Shown here: positions 11,321 to 21,655 of the stretch, one piece after another
Layout: each line of letters opens with the position of its first letter
How positions within the stretch are numbered: position 1 is the first letter of the stretch
Translations under genes and position numbers: made by a program
Notes under the pieces: model-generated
The model's input: only the letters and a program-made list of their open reading frames with translations
Told to the model about the DNA's origin: nothing
The model's database searches: none
From: Silene conica
Lineage: Eukaryota > Streptophyta > Magnoliopsida > Caryophyllales > Caryophyllaceae
Direction: 5' to 3'
DNA: 64,000 nucleotides
NCBI GenBank assembly: GCA_029255685.2
Contig: CM055313.2
Location: forward strand, 27,834,579 to 27,898,578

Positions 11321-11375
11321 AAACAACAACTAACAACACCAACACCAACACCAACACCAACACCAACACCAACCT
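11150..11375. repeat. (CAA)n and (ACACCA)n simple repeats
   Basis: Interrupted ACAACA runs to about 11334, then about six copies of ACCAAC. Inside the CACTA, upstream of its gene. Confidence 0.9.
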
Positions 11376-11445
11376 CAACCTGCAAAAAAAAGCCAATTTG
11401 ATATATTGGTCTGGGGTCCTTATCTCTCCAACCTAAACCCATCTT

Positions 11446-11650
11446 TGAATCTTTCATACCATTAGTAAACACTCTTATATTTTCTTGATTGTAATGAGAC
11501 AAAAATTGGGCAGCATTTCCCTATTGTTCTCCAAATACATTATATAGAATATATTTGGAGAACAATAAGGAAGTGTTGCCCAATTTTTGTTTCATTACAA
11601 TCAAGAAAATATAAGAGTGTTTACTACCTAAATGGCATGAAAGATTTAAA
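11446..11650. repeat. Near-perfect hairpin-forming inverted repeat inside the CACTA
   Basis: The left arm (about 11446-11538) and right arm (about 11550-11650) are inverted copies with few mismatches and a ~10-base AT-rich spacer (for example TTGGAGAACAATA on the right against TATTGTTCTCCAA on the left). The left arm read on the minus strand gives a peptide-like stretch (SHYNQENIRVFTNGMKDSK) that continues left to about 11380. This suggests a captured gene fragment of unknown origin. The transcript would fold into a ~95-bp stem. Confidence 0.75.
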
Positions 11651-12034
11651 GACAGCCTCAAAACGGGGACTATTCAACAATTACACCTAATGTGTAATTA
11701 TTGAACGGGTACTATTCAAAAATATTCTAAACAAATCAACAACACTAACAATCAACATCACTGCAAATTTTATATCAAAAATCATTCGTCATAAACATCT
11801 TAACAACAATATGCGACGGATTTGGGACGAAATTACCTACTAACCTAATATTACTAATTACCTAACAATACTAACTAAACTAATCAAATAACCATTAAAC
11901 TAAACTAACTATTGTTAATAACAATAAACAAAAATAATACGAAATTTACGACGGAATTTTGCGACGGACTAAACATAACTAATTAAGACGGTATATAAAT
12001 AACGAAAGTTAGTATACATACATAAGGAAAAATG

Positions 12035-12245
12035 GAGAAGGAAGAAGGAAGTGGCGGCGGCAAGGTGGCGGCGGTGAGGTGGTGGCGGCGGTGAGGTGGC
12101 AGGGAGAAGAAAGGAGAAGGAGAGGAAGGAGGAGAAAGGAAGGAGAAGGAGGAATAGTGCGGCGGTGGGTGGTGGCCGGCGGCGTGGTGGTCGTGTGATG
12201 GTGGTTGACTTACGGGTGGCGCCGTGGCGGTGAGGAAGGAAAGAG
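12035..12245. repeat. GGC/GGT and purine-rich low-complexity tract
   Basis: Interrupted GGCGGC, GGTGGC and GGAGAAGGA words between the CACTA internal region and its right subterminal repeats. No credible frame. Confidence 0.75.
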
Positions 12246-12324
12246 AAGGAGGAATCGCGATTTAGGTTTTGTAAAATAAATTGATTTGGGGGAATGGAAC
12301 CCCGTGGGTCTGTATATTAATTTT

Positions 12325-12700
12325 TTTAGGACGGAAATTTGCGACGGAATTCCGTCGCAAATCTGGTCCAAGTCAAAGTTTGACCAGATTTGCGACGGAA
12401 ATTCCATCGCAAACTTTGACTCTTGCGACGGAAATTCCGTCGCAAATCTGGCCAGACTTTGACCCTTGACCAAATTTTGGTCAAGGTTGGTCAATGCTTT
12501 GCGACGGAATTTCTGTTGTAAGAGTCAATATTTGCGACGGAATTTCCGTCGCAAACTTCCCGCCATTTGACTTTCACTTCGCGGGTTTGAGAATTTTGGG
12601 TCCGTCGCAAAATCCGTTGCAAACAATATTTCTGTCCCAAATCTATTTTTGCGACGGAATTTCTGTCCGTCGCAAATAATCCGTCGCAAACCTGGTATTT
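12325..12700. repeat. CACTA right subterminal repeats
   Basis: Around a dozen TTTGCGACGGAATTCCGTCG-type words in both orientations, ending just before the right TIR. They match the array at the left end. Confidence 0.85.
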
Positions 12701-12714
12701 TTTTTGTAGTGTAT

Positions 12715-12880
12715 AGGCGAAAAGAACTCCTATTTCAGCTTCAATCCGTTCAGTTCAATTTTGTTCAGTTTATTTAGTAACATTCAACTCCTATTAGCTG
12801 AAAAGAACATAACCTAATAGTTACTTTATGAAAAGATGAGTTGAACGGATATAAATATGAAGATGAACAGAACTGAAGTT
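12715..12880. repeat. Interspersed TTCAATTCAGTT-rich repeat, right of CACTA
   Basis: CAGCTTCAATCCGTTCAGTT, AAAAGAACATAACCTAATAG and related words continue the repeat seen at 5560-5791, as expected for the two halves of the CACTA target. Confidence 0.5.
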
Positions 12881-12947
12881 AAATCTAAAAAAAATAGGGC
12901 ATTAGTCTCAGGCTCTCAGCCCAAACTCGTTCATTGCCTAGAATAAT

Positions 12948-13105
12948 GTCTACAAATATAAAGTTAAGATTCTTTTTCATGACTTTAATTATTAATTAAT
13001 AATTAATTAATTAGTTTTTCAAGATTATTTAATAGTATAAAGCAAGTATTACCAATTTTGTTTCAACAATAAGTTGGTGAAGACATGATAGTTGAGTTTT
13101 AAATG
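12948..13105. repeat. Dispersed ~160-bp duplication, copy 2
   Basis: Same order of words as 5311-5475 (TGTCTACAAATATAAAGTTA, TATAAAGCAAGTATTA, CAATTTTGTTTC). It has an extra TTAATTAATAATTAATTAAT stretch where copy 1 has TTTATTTAATAAAATTAATT. Confidence 0.7.
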
Positions 13106-13806
13106 GACAGATGCTTAAGCATATGGTCAGCATTTCACCTGAATTTTGTAAGCATGCGTTGTTGCTTGCGTGTTTTATTCTTAAACTATGTTTTTTATTC
13201 TTTCAAAATTAATTAAATTTTATTATTATAATCGGTAAAACGACGTATAAAAAACAGAAGTTAAATCGAGTTATGCTTGAAAAATGTTTATTATCATAAG
13301 TCGGTTTTTTAGGGCTTGGAAATCGTTTTGCTTTTCACCTTTTAAGTCTGTACCATCAATTGATAACTAATAAGTGAGATGAATCGAGTATATGTTGTTC
13401 TTTTTTTTTTTTTACCATTCTTTATTCAAAGGAACATTTTTTACTTCACCTTTTTTCATACAACGTACTTGATTAGTTCATATGTGTAGCTTTCAGTCTA
13501 CACGCAAATTAAGATGATGATTCATATTAGTTGGCCCTCGACCTGACAAAAGGGGTCAATCAGATTGTGTTAGGCTCCGATTAGTGCGGCCAAGTCATTT
13601 TTTGCGTATGTAAGATTTCAGGGCAAAACAGGCTAGGTTGTAAAGATATTTGGGTTTACTATTATCAACTTCGATCATTACCAACAATGGTCAGTTTTCA
13701 ACAACAAACATTCGGTAGGGCCATATGAGATTAGATGAATTCGTGATTATCGCCTATAAATCATGTTCAAGTCCTCATGTCAGATATTAAATCAAATACA
13801 GATTAA
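13106..13806. other. Intergenic DNA, nothing recognised
   Basis: AT-rich sequence with a short poly-T (about 13401-13413). No frame, RNA gene or element border that I can support. Confidence 0.5.
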
Positions 13807-13811
13807 GTTAT

Positions 13812-14385
13812 TGTTAAATTTAACAACGGGTCTGGTCTATACCCAAACAGAGGAGAAATAGTCCACAATATAAAGCCAAGAGAGTTCCACTCTAAATTCA
13901 ATTGGTGATAGAGGGAGTAACCCCTTGCCTTATAAGGTGATAATTCTTCCCCTCCTCTATCAATGGGGGATAATCCTCACACGTGGGACTTTCGGGTTTA
14001 TTCACACTCCCCCTCACATGTGAGACCCACTTATACAGACCGGACAAATTCAACTGAGCAACTTTACTCGTCCAACTGTAAACTTGACCCAGTATCAACT
14101 CAGATCGAACAAATTCAACTAAGTAATTTCTTTTACTCGTCCGACTGCAAACTTTGACCCATGAAACCCAGGTCTTTAGCCATAGGCTCTGATACCATAT
14201 TAAATTCAACAACGGACACACGAACGGGGGAGAAAAAGTCCACAATATAAAATTCAAGAGGGTTCCACTCTAAAACCAATTGGTGATAGAAGGAATAATA
14301 ATCCCTTACCTTATAAGGTGATAATTCTTCACCTCTTCTATCAATATGGAATAATCCTCACATATGAGACTTTAAAATTTCTTCC
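13812..14385 (-). mobile_element. TRIM (terminal-repeat retrotransposon in miniature), 574 bp
   Basis: Two direct repeats, 13812-14006 (~195 bp) and 14198-14385 (~188 bp), share for example CCTTATAAGGTGATAATTCT and AGTCCACAATATAAA. Read on the minus strand, the inner end of the right repeat is followed at once by TGGTATCAGAGCC (14197-14185), a tRNA-iMet primer-binding site. A purine tract GTGAGGGGGAG lies against the left repeat (about 14007-14017). The 178-bp core holds no coding frame and an internal ~60-bp duplication. A 5-bp duplication GTTAT (13807-13811, 14386-14390) fits an LTR insertion, although the right repeat no longer ends in a clean CA. The repeats are clearly diverged, so it is an old copy. 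Confidence 0.75.
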
Positions 14386-14390
14386 GTTAT

Positions 14391-15354
14391 TCCGATGGAT
14401 CATTCAAATCGGGCTAACTTTCAGGTGTAAACTATGCTTAAACCAAGGCTATGCTATCGTTGTCGTTGGCTGTTGGAGTATGGACAACTTACATAGATTT
14501 AAAAAGGAGAATAACCAGACAAATGTAGGTGCTCGACCAGTAGTCCATGCATGCTAATATTGGATAAATATATTTGTTTACAACGATAACGGTTGCTATT
14601 ACATTGATGTTGGACTATAACTTATGTACAATATCAGTTTTAAATTTAAAATGAGTTATATATCATCACATTTATATAAATTAAGTAAGAAAGTCTAATA
14701 CTAAAATTCGACAGGGGGGAAAACTGAAAAGCATAAAGACAATAGTATTATCTACACCATTTATATTAACAAAAAAATTTGTTTTATCGATTCAAGTAGT
14801 CGCAGTAAGGTACTCAACCCGTTTTAACTTAGTCGTCCATAAACGTTTGTTGAAGTGACTCAGGAGTCAGGACACATGCATGGTCAATTAGTGGGATCAT
14901 GTATTCATGTGAGCTTACGTGTTGTTAAAGTTTAGGAAAATAATTTAGGTTCATGACTTCATGTGCGCTTACATATTACGTCTTGTCAACAATTTGTGCA
15001 TGGCATTTCGATATAGTTACTTAGTATAATATTGTTCAAAATAATATTGTACTAGACAAAAAAATCTCAAACATTATATTTATTTCGATTTTTATAAATT
15101 AATCCTTTATAAATACAAATCTCAATAAAGAAAAGGGATCACATGGTTTAATTTTAAAGAGAGTGAATATGATTTTTTGTCGAAATAGTTGTATGTATAT
15201 CACTCACTCGTTTTATGACTTTTATTTATAATAAGTCTTGGTTAATTAAACGGGTACAACTAACAGTCTCGCAAAAAATTAAAATTAACAGGGAGTATGT
15301 CTTCTTAGTATAAAGATATGTTAAAATAAAGCGAAATAATTTTTTATTAAGAAA
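14391..15354. other. AT-rich intergenic DNA
   Basis: No gene, RNA or element border recognised; only short AT-rich frames are present. Confidence 0.5.
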
Positions 15355-15356
15355 TA

Positions 15357-15644
15357 CTCCCTCCTACCCATTTATAATGTCCCATTATGATGAAAGGACA
15401 AAATTTATGAGATATTAGTTGTTTAATATTTTGGTTGAGTAGGGGTATGTAGATTGGAGGAAGGGTGTTATAATTTGTATAAAGTAAGTAGGGTAATGGG
15501 TGGGTGGGTGCGTAATAAATGAAAATTATTAATAAGGGTAGAATGGTAAAAAAATGGTAAAAAACTTACTAACAATGGACAATAGGACACTTTAACGAAT
15601 AGACGGAAATGTACAATAAGACATCATAAATGGGTAGGAGGGAG
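15357..15644. mobile_element. Stowaway (Tc1/mariner) MITE, 288 bp
   Basis: It begins CTCCCTCCTACCCATTTAT and ends with the complement ATAAATGGGTAGGAGGGAG, flanked by TA on both sides (15355-15356 and 15645-15646). The CTCCCTCC end and TA target are the Stowaway signature. No coding capacity. Confidence 0.92.
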
Positions 15645-15646
15645 TA

Positions 15647-18008
15647 GTTTTATAACAATTTTTATTTAAGACCATTAACTTTCTAAATAGAACATTTAAT
15701 ACTTTAAATATTACTTCCTTCATGTTAGAATAATTCGTTAACTAGAGTTTGAATTATAGATGATGTGTAGCGTATTAATTTTTAATATCTTTGTTATACA
15801 GAGTATTGGGTTTATTTTATTATATTTTTATAGATTTGTATCTCTTTAAATCTAACATATTTTATAGATATTATATGACTTTTTTTTAATGAAATGAAAT
15901 AATTAATTCGCTCTGGAAAATAGACAAGTAATCCTGATCAATAATGGCAAGTGTGTTTATAAAATTTTATTCCAACTTTTGTAGTTTTGTACTCGAACAA
16001 TTTATCCTTAATTTCCTAATCATATTTGAAGTAAGACTTTATTCATGTTTGATTCATGTTCTCACATTCAGAATCGGTAAAAGAAAAGTAATTATATTCA
16101 TATTCTTGTGCTTTAGAAGGTCAACATCTTAGCTAGCTAGGTCTCTCCCACATGTTGGATCATACATGCAACCTATAAAATTCCAGAATAACCTTGTGCG
16201 ATACCGACACGGACAATTTCCGTCTGATTGTTACACAGATTAAATGTAGTCATTTAGTAATAAAATGGTAAAACTAAGGTTGTCACTCTTAACAAAGATC
16301 CGGTGATAGTATTTAATTATAAAATGGTTACATTTTGTCCGTCTTATTATCTATGGGAGACCTAATCTAAATTCAATATGACCCACGTACAACAACAAAA
16401 GGCATAAGACGTTATTATGGGATTCTAGGGTACGTGGAATGTGCTACTTTTCGAATCACCTTAAGCAAATGGATGGTTTGGATGACGAGAAATCGAATAG
16501 GTTCACTAGACAACCAATCATTAATCTTTGTATTTACAAAGCACAATTATCAAATTAAATGATATATATGTAATGTAATATGCTCTAGTTAGTCATTCAA
16601 AACCAATAATCAATTTGTCCATTTTAGTAACGGAACTACGGAAATAGATAATAAATGATCGACATAAAGTGAGTAAAATTTTGTTCTTTTGAATTGAAGT
16701 CCTTTGAACTGGACTGAACTAAATTTAATGGAGCTGAATTGAACTGGAACTGAAATAAGAGTTACTTTGTAAAGAGAACAGCTAAAATTAAGTAAAAAAG
16801 AACAGAACCTAAATCGTTTTAAAATGTAAAAATTACGAAAGATTATTGAAAATATGTTAAATGTTGCTTGTAGTTAAGTATAGTAATTATATCGGAAATT
16901 TGAAAAAGAAATATCAAGTTTTGTATCAAGTATATATTATTTTAATATCCCAGAGATTAATTTTAATTTAGTTTGTAAATACTAGATGAAAATCTATATA
17001 TATTGAATTAAGCAATTCAAGAAAAATTTAAGAACCATAAATAAAATAAATTAAAGAATGGATAATAATATTTTTTGAAACAATAGTATAATCTGCTCAT
17101 TAGCACGTGAATCAGATCAACTGGTAACCGATTGTTTTACTTTAAACAGAGATTTCAGATTAGAGTCTTGTAAATACAACATTGTTAAAAACACTAGGAA
17201 AATCTTGATCACCCTAACTAGCCTACGTGACTCAAATCTAAACTAAACTGGATAATATGCACCAAAAAACAATAATATAGTTTATTAAACCGGATAATAT
17301 ACACAAAAACAATAGTATAATTTTAATATTGTTTGAGTGCAAAATGACTACTCCAATAAAGATACAATTTTGTACTAACATGACATACTTTTAATAAAGA
17401 TTATAAATACCGTTGGTCGGTAACTTTAAGATATATTTCTTTCATTTTGGTTATTTATTTTCCTATTCTATATTGGGGTTTTAGTTAATTGTTGCTTTTT
17501 CTATTTTATGAATGCATTTGATGAGCACTTTGATTATTTACATACATCCCTCTCTTTTAATTTCCCAATCTTCATTCCGAAATCAAATGACAACAATTTA
17601 ATCGGGACGGAGCGAGCATGCAATCATGTTATAGTTAAGTGGATAAAGTAAAATTGGCCGCCACCAACATTAATGGAACATAAATTGACCTTAACCAAGC
17701 AAAACCTACGACATTCTCATTCAATCTAATAGGTTCAAATTGTCTATGTGTTATACTATTAATGATCGATTCCTTATTATTCTTTAGTAGCCTAAGTACG
17801 TATCAAAGTTCTTATATATATGTTAATGGAGAACGCAAATATTCAAATTTTATAAAAACATATCCCCGTTGATACTTTGGAATATAATTAATTATATAAA
17901 TTTAGTAAATATTGACACATCCGGAGTTGACCTAGTGGATCATCGACTAAATAAATATTATTCAAAATATTTAGGGTTTGTTTGATTTTGTGTTCTCGAA
18001 TAGATTGA
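15647..18008. other. AT-rich intergenic DNA, no gene recognised
   Basis: 2.4 kb without a supportable frame. It contains an inverse-oriented copy of the TTCAATTCAGTT-type repeat at about 16690-16810 (TGAATTGAACTGGAACTGAA) and nothing else that I can name. Confidence 0.5.
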
Positions 18009-18010
18009 TA

Positions 18011-18267
18011 TTCCCTCCATTCTTTTTATATCACCCAACTTTTGTTTTGACACTATTCACAATCGAGTATTCAACGTCGGTATTCTCTCAATCCGTTCAC
18101 GAAAATATATTCATGTGAGATCTTTTTTGGATTGTCTTGATAAGAGGATTAAGAATATCAAACTTTTATAATTTTTAGTAGTATGTAGCTAAAGATATAA
18201 TCAAAACAAAATGAACATCGACAAACGTGAATAATGAAATGAGGTGATATAAAAAGAATGGAGGGAG
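18011..18267. mobile_element. Stowaway (Tc1/mariner) MITE, 257 bp
   Basis: TTCCCTCCATTCTTTTTATA at the left is the inverted complement of TATAAAAAGAATGGAGGGAG at the right but for the first base, with TA at 18009-18010 and 18268-18269. It ends 5 bp before the TSD of the outer copia element. Confidence 0.92.
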
Positions 18268-18277
18268 TATGAGTTAG

Positions 18278-18827
18278 TGTTGGGAAAAACTCGTATTTCC
18301 CTCTTTGTGTAATTACGGGAAAATAAATATAATGAAGCGGAAAATTAAATTAGACAAAGACACAATAGAATTTTTAGTTACGCAGAAAAACCCAAATAGG
18401 TAAACAACCGCGGGACAAGTAGTCCAATTCTTCCACTATAATGTTGTAGTAGGATTACAAGTCGTCACCTTAATAAGGTGGATATCTCTCACTTTTAATA
18501 GTGACTTTCTTTCTTCACAAAACTTCTCACAATAATAATATGCTAATTATTGTGGATTATAATATATTTTTATGTTGTTGTGATTGATGAAATAAGTTTT
18601 CCAATCTCCCGTATTTATAGGTGATCATGGAAAATAAGTTACTACCTTCATAAAGACCAAAATGAATGTTTCTTACACATTCATTCAGTGAAGGCGTTTT
18701 GAGCATTGATAGAATGAACGCATCAAGCTAATTCATTCAATGGATATGTTTCACTTGCATTGAAACATTTCTAGTATTTACTTCTTCATGTGTTACTTCC
18801 CTCAATTAAAGAGAGAATAACCCAACA
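18278..18827 (-). repeat. 3' LTR of outer copia
   Basis: 550 bp, TG…CA ends. By eye it differs from 60752-61300 at nine substitutions, all transitions, and one 1-bp indel (~1.6 percent). Confidence 0.95.
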
Positions 18828-18828
18828 A

Positions 18829-18841
18829 ATCTCCCCCTTCT
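18829..18841 (-). promoter_or_regulatory. Polypurine tract of outer copia
   Basis: Minus-strand GAAGGGGGAGATT directly before the 3' LTR; it primes plus-strand synthesis. Confidence 0.85.
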
Positions 18842-18845
18842 CGAC

Positions 18846-19277
18846 TTAATTGGAGGGTATCACCACACCGGACCAATGACAACAATCATCGAACTTCTTT
18901 ATTGATATCGTCTTGGTCATCATGTCGGACCAATTATCATCGGTATGGAATTTAACAAGTTGAAGCTTCTTTTCTTCTAACACATCTCGAATCCAATGAT
19001 ATCGAACATCGATGTGTTTGGATCTTGAATGGTAGGCTGGATTTTTAGCTAAGTGAATAGCGCTTTGATTATCACAAAGTAGAACATAATTCTCTTGCTT
19101 TTGATCAAGCTCTAGCAAGAAATTCTTCAACCATAACATTTCTTTACAAGCTTCGGCGGCTGAAATATACTCGGCCTCTGTAGTTGACAACGCAACACAT
19201 TTTTGTAGTTTAAACTGCCAAGATACAACTCCCCCTGCAAAAGTAGTCAAATAACCAGATGTCGATTTTCTGGAGTC
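18846..19277 (-). pseudogene. Outer copia RNase H, C-terminal part
   Basis: The frame runs from the Tekay insertion point to a stop at 18846 and gives SRKSTSGYLTTFAGG, then the copia RNase H blocks CVALSTTEAEYISAAEACKE, LLCDNQSAIHLAKNP and HSRSKHIDVRYHWIRD. The first RNase H Asp (GHCDADMAGDV) lies on the far side of the insertion at about 48960-48980, so the two halves were one exon before Tekay entered. This is the C-terminus of pol; it removes the RNA strand after reverse transcription. Confidence 0.9.
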
Positions 19278-19282
19278 GACAT

Positions 19283-20081
19283 TGTAATACCTCGAATTTT
19301 CTTTTCGATATCTACGTTTATGATTATTGTACTTGTTGTGTCGATGTATTTATGTGTTGTAGGTATTTGTTTAAGTGGTTTTAAAGGGGTTTTGGTGATG
19401 TGTGTTCGTAAGGGGTATCGAACTGGAGACCTCATGTGTAGGTGGGCTTCGGTTGGTGCGTGTCTTAACAGCCCACACTTAGTCTTTTTTTTTAAATCTT
19501 TGCCAACCCTAATCATCATGCCGTTTTATTAGTATAATTCTACCCTAGCTAGACTACCCTAATTCACATATCAAACACCACACATCCCAGCCGTCACAGC
19601 AAGGCATAAACACGTAGTCTCACGGTGGTTGTAAGGCTAGCAAGGGACGGTCGATTAACTCGTAAAGTAGGTATGTGTAACACTGTTTTAAGCGTCTTTC
19701 GCATCTGCGGTTTGTATGTGTTTCTGGGTCGTGTATGTTGTCTGCCGACTCTGTTTTTTTTGTGTAAAGTAATCTATGGGTTGTAGGTGTAGTGTCTGAC
19801 TTTCATCGTGGTTGTGTCAACCACTGTACAACACCGGTATAGGCGATTTACAGGCGTCTGTCGCGGGCCTGTTTCGTTATTTTAAAAACAACGAGTCTGA
19901 CCAGGTAAAGTCTTCGCTAATGTGGACGCCTTATTTCAACCCGTCGTTGATGGTGGTGGGAGTAAAGGAGTAGGTGGTGGTCAGATGAGTGTTGGGGTGG
20001 TTGTCAGGGTGGTTTCTGGCGGTGGTTATGGTGCCGATTAGGCTGGTTCGTCCTTGTTCTGATTTAAGTCCTTTTATTTCT
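19283..20081 (+). repeat. Tekay 5' LTR, first part
   Basis: Matches 38373-39146 apart from scattered changes and a ~20-bp length difference near 19983. It stops at the Sirevirus insertion (TSD TTTCT 20077-20081). Confidence 0.93.
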
Positions 20082-21568
20082 TGTTGAACCGTGTATTCAA
20101 ATATATATATAGTATATATATGTTTATGTTTTGATAATGACAAATCTAGCCATTTATATATTATATACTCGTATGTATAATCGTGTGCTAAGTCTACAGA
20201 ACATTAGTAACAAGATCTAATCAATCAAGTATAAAAGATTCAAGCATGTTAGTCAATGAATTGACTAAGTTGAAGATTGATAGAAGATCACAAGCGCGCA
20301 TAGTGAGCTAAAGTTATATTGATCAACTATAGCTTTAATACAAGATTGGTCCTAGTTATAGCCCGTAGCTATAACTCTATATCATGAAGAAATGATCGGA
20401 ATATATATGTGTTTGAGTTGAAACGATTGTTTCTATATTAGTGTCGTGTAGAATTAGTGTTTAATTGGTATTCTATTTTAATAAATAGAATTGTTAATCT
20501 TAATAGGATTATATAAAATATCTTTAAGTTAAATAAGGAATAAATAATTGTCTTATGAGATAATTATTTATTACTAAAATAAACTAAGGATTTTTTATAT
20601 GATTTTAATTGTCAAAATATATAATCTAAGATTTGGTTTGTTTCGATTTTTGGAAAACGTGTAACATGTCACGTTTCTATAAATCGTGTAGGGTTTATTT
20701 AAATAAATATTATGTATTTATTTAATGTCCTAAACTAACTAAGATTATATTATGGTAATATATTTTATTATCTTTGACTTGGTTTAGGAAGTTGATTTAA
20801 TAAGGATACTAATTGATTATTATATAAAGATCTTTTCTAAATATGAATTAGGAAATTGATTCCTTATATAATACATAAAGTATATTATTAAATCTTTCCT
20901 AAATATATTAAGATTAGATTTAAGGTAGTATTACTAAAAGACTAATATTCTAGTTTTAGTAATATTCCTAAATCATCTAGGGTTTGAATTACCTAGATAC
21001 ATATTCTATATAAATAGACTACCTATGATAAATTAAAAGACACGAAATACACACACACATATCTACACGCAAATCGAGAAAGCCGCCGTTCATATATTCT
21101 TCAAGATCGAGCTTATCATTGTCATATCCGATTCAAGATTCAAGTGCTCAAGCATTGATCTTATTCATTCAAGATTGTGACATCAAGAAAACTTTGAAGA
21201 CTTTATCTTATTTACGTAAGATAGAACGAGTATTTAGCGGTACTCATTGTAAGACAAATATTTAACGGTATTTGTCGAAGCTAGATATTTAACGGTATCT
21301 AGATAGAGTTGTGACTAACATCAAAGTCGCACGAGTAGGGTTGATAAAATTGTAATCCAGAGTTGGTACTAATTTTATTAATCGAGAATAGTGGACGTAG
21401 GTCTCAGAGTGTGAGACTGAACCACTTCAAAAATATTGTGTCTCTCTTTATTACTTGCTCTACTCAACGATCATCATACAAACTTACACACATCGAAGAA
21501 GATTTAAAAAGAAGGCATACTCAATTCAACCCCCCCTTCTTGAGTATATTACATCAATAGACTCTTCA
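20082..21568 (+). repeat. Sirevirus 5' LTR
   Basis: TGTTGAACCGTG…GACTCTTCA. Contains the hairpin GTTATAGCccgtaGCTATAAC at 20355-20375 and a short tandem TATTTAgCGGTA/TATTTAACGGTA motif at about 21230-21300. Confidence 0.96.
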
Positions 21569-21570
21569 AT

Positions 21571-21583
21571 TGGTATCAGAGCC
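21571..21583 (+). promoter_or_regulatory. Sirevirus primer-binding site
   Basis: TGGTATCAGAGCC, 2 bp after the 5' LTR; complementary to the 3' end of initiator tRNA-Met. Confidence 0.95.
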
Positions 21584-21655
21584 TCGTGCTCGTGATCGCC
21601 TAGCCGCGTGAGTTTTGATCCTTCTATTGATTCTATATTATATACTCTTTCATCA

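Larger units (their letters stand above)
5795..12711. mobile_element. CACTA (En/Spm) DNA transposon, 6917 bp including a solo-LTR insertion
   Basis: The element starts CACTACAAAA at 5795 and ends TTTTGTAGTG at 12711, flanked by a perfect 3-bp duplication TAT (5792-5794 and 12712-12714), the CACTA hallmark. Both ends carry arrays of TTTGCGACGGAATTTCCGTC words, the subterminal repeats bound by the TNPA-class protein in this superfamily. Inside is a minus-strand gene related to the plant En/Spm transposase family, disrupted by a solo LTR. I find no TNPD/DDE transposase frame. Without the solo LTR and its TSD copy the element is about 4.1 kb, so it is an internally deleted, non-autonomous copy. 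Confidence 0.92.

Noticed and set aside
11640..11720. Small inverted repeat around AATTACACCTAATGTGTAATT
   Set aside because: Short and AT-rich; could be chance, with no TSD or further support.
13898..14257. 119-codon minus frame
   Set aside because: Spans the TRIM LTR and core; non-coding element sequence.
21363..21560. 65-codon frame identical at 31392-31589
   Set aside because: Lies in both Sirevirus LTRs; identity follows from the recent insertion. No domain.
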